This document shows positions 5,019-5,611 of a stretch of 5,611 nucleotides of DNA, piece after piece. The position numbers were made by a program, and so were the translations under genes. This stretch comes from PHAA01 sp964584415 (GTDB lineage Bacteria > Bacillota > Syntrophomonadia > Syntrophomonadales > Syntrophomonadaceae). The stretch lies in contig CAZOZX010000129.1 of the NCBI GenBank assembly GCA_964584415.1, positions 1 through 5,611 on the forward strand. The letters run 5' to 3'. Positions within the stretch are counted from its first letter, which is position 1. Each line of letters begins with the position of its first letter. The notes beneath the pieces were generated by a model. The model made no database searches and was not told the DNA's origin. It was given only the letters and a program-made list of their open reading frames with translations.

Positions 5019-5611
5019 ATGTTAAAAGCCCAGTTCAAAAAAGCATTGTGGCATTTCGACCTGGAAATGAATGTTCACCTGCAAGACCAGATCATGGTCT
5101 TGTGGGGACCATCTGGTTGTGGAAAAACGACTACCCTGAACATCCTCGCAGGATTGGTGAATCCAGGTACGGGCACTATCCAGCTTAACGAGCGCGTGCT
5201 GTTTTCTTCCCGGGAGCATGTGAATATAGCCGCCCGCCATCGCCGAATAGGGTATTTGTTTCAGGATTATGCCTTGTTTCCGCACAAAACGGTTTTGCAA
5301 AATGTATGTTACGGCCTCCGCAGCCATAAATCAGATTGGGCTGCAGCCGGCCAGGATATTCATCAACTCCTGGAATCTTTCGGTATCCAGCATCTTATCG
5401 ACCGCTACCCTAAGCAATTATCAGGGGGCGAAAAACAAAGGGTAGCTTTGGCCCGGGCCTTGGTGGTCAATCCCCAGTTGTTGTTATTGGATGAACCGTT
5501 CAGCGCCATTGATTATGACAATAAAGTCATCCTTAGACAGGAGATTAAAAGAATCCATCTCGATTGGAAGATTCCCTTCATAATGGTTACCCATGATAAG
5601 GAAGATGCTGA
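5019..5611 (+). CDS. modC: Molybdate ABC transporter ATPase ModC (3'-truncated)
   Basis: The first 197 codons of the cytoplasmic ATPase that drives ModB; the gene continues past the right edge. It has all the nucleotide-binding motifs: Walker A GPSGCGKTT (30-38), Q-loop Gln82 in YLFQDYALFPH, signature LSGGEKQRVALARAL (134-148), Walker B LLLLDEP with Glu159, and switch His192 in MVTHDKEDA. The D-loop reads SAID where SALD is usual. The short N-terminus (MLKAQFKKALWHFDLEM) is the ModC type. The ATG lies 22 bp after modB with only a weak ribosome binding site, and an in-frame TTG at 5004 is an alternative. Whether a C-terminal Mop/TOBE oxyanion-binding domain follows cannot be seen. Substrate assignment relies on modA and modB next door. 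Confidence 0.94.
   Translation, partial: MLKAQFKKALWHFDLEMNVHLQDQIMVLWGPSGCGKTTTLNILAGLVNPGTGTIQLNERVLFSSREHVNIAARHRRIGYLFQDYALFPHKTVLQNVCYGLRSHKSDWAAAGQDIHQLLESFGIQHLIDRYPKQLSGGEKQRVALARALVVNPQLLLLDEPFSAIDYDNKVILRQEIKRIHLDWKIPFIMVTHDKEDA

Noticed and set aside
5022..5327. Antisense open frame within modC
   Set aside because: The plus strand there encodes Walker A and the Q-loop of ModC, so the antisense frame is a shadow.

Overview
This window looks like part of the chromosome of an anaerobic Firmicute-type bacterium (Clostridia or Negativicutes). That placement is an inference. It rests on substrate-binding proteins made as lipoproteins, strong GGAGG-type ribosome binding sites, frequent GTG/TTG starts, and a molybdate locus controlled by a helix-turn-helix protein fused to a solute-binding-like domain instead of a ModE protein. 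No rRNA, tRNA, CRISPR array or mobile element is visible.

Left part (1-2219, plus strand): the end of an operon for a FecBCD/BtuFCD-type (class II) ABC importer. It contains the C-terminal part of the ATPase, a complete lipoprotein substrate-binding protein, and, after a long hairpin, a small class I SAM-dependent methyltransferase. The permease must lie upstream of the window. The substrate is not decided by the sequence. Iron-siderophore, corrinoid and molybdate/tungstate (MolABC-type) are all possible, and the neighbouring molybdate locus makes the last one attractive.

Middle (2220-3532): a strong GC-rich hairpin separates the convergent methyltransferase and regulator genes. The regulator (minus strand) has an excisionase/BldC-like HTH followed by a periplasmic-binding-protein-like sensor domain. 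Its start region has a very good Shine-Dalgarno whose spacing points to a CTG start codon rather than to the upstream TTG or GTG. The divergent intergenic region carries an AT-rich operator-like array. Three TTATG direct repeats are spaced exactly 10 bp apart, one of them forms a perfect inverted repeat (AACATAA-N5-TTATGTT), and an outer dyad (TATCATA...TATGATA) shares nearly the same centre.

Right part (3533-5611, plus strand): a classic modABC operon for a high-affinity molybdate/tungstate importer, with lipoprotein ModA, permease ModB and ATPase ModC, the last cut by the window edge. The simplest model is that the HTH-sensor protein binds molybdate or tungstate in its C-terminal domain, binds the repeat array, and controls both itself and modABC. 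The best candidates for new biology are the operator architecture paired with this regulator type, the probable CTG start, and the methyltransferase attached to the first importer.
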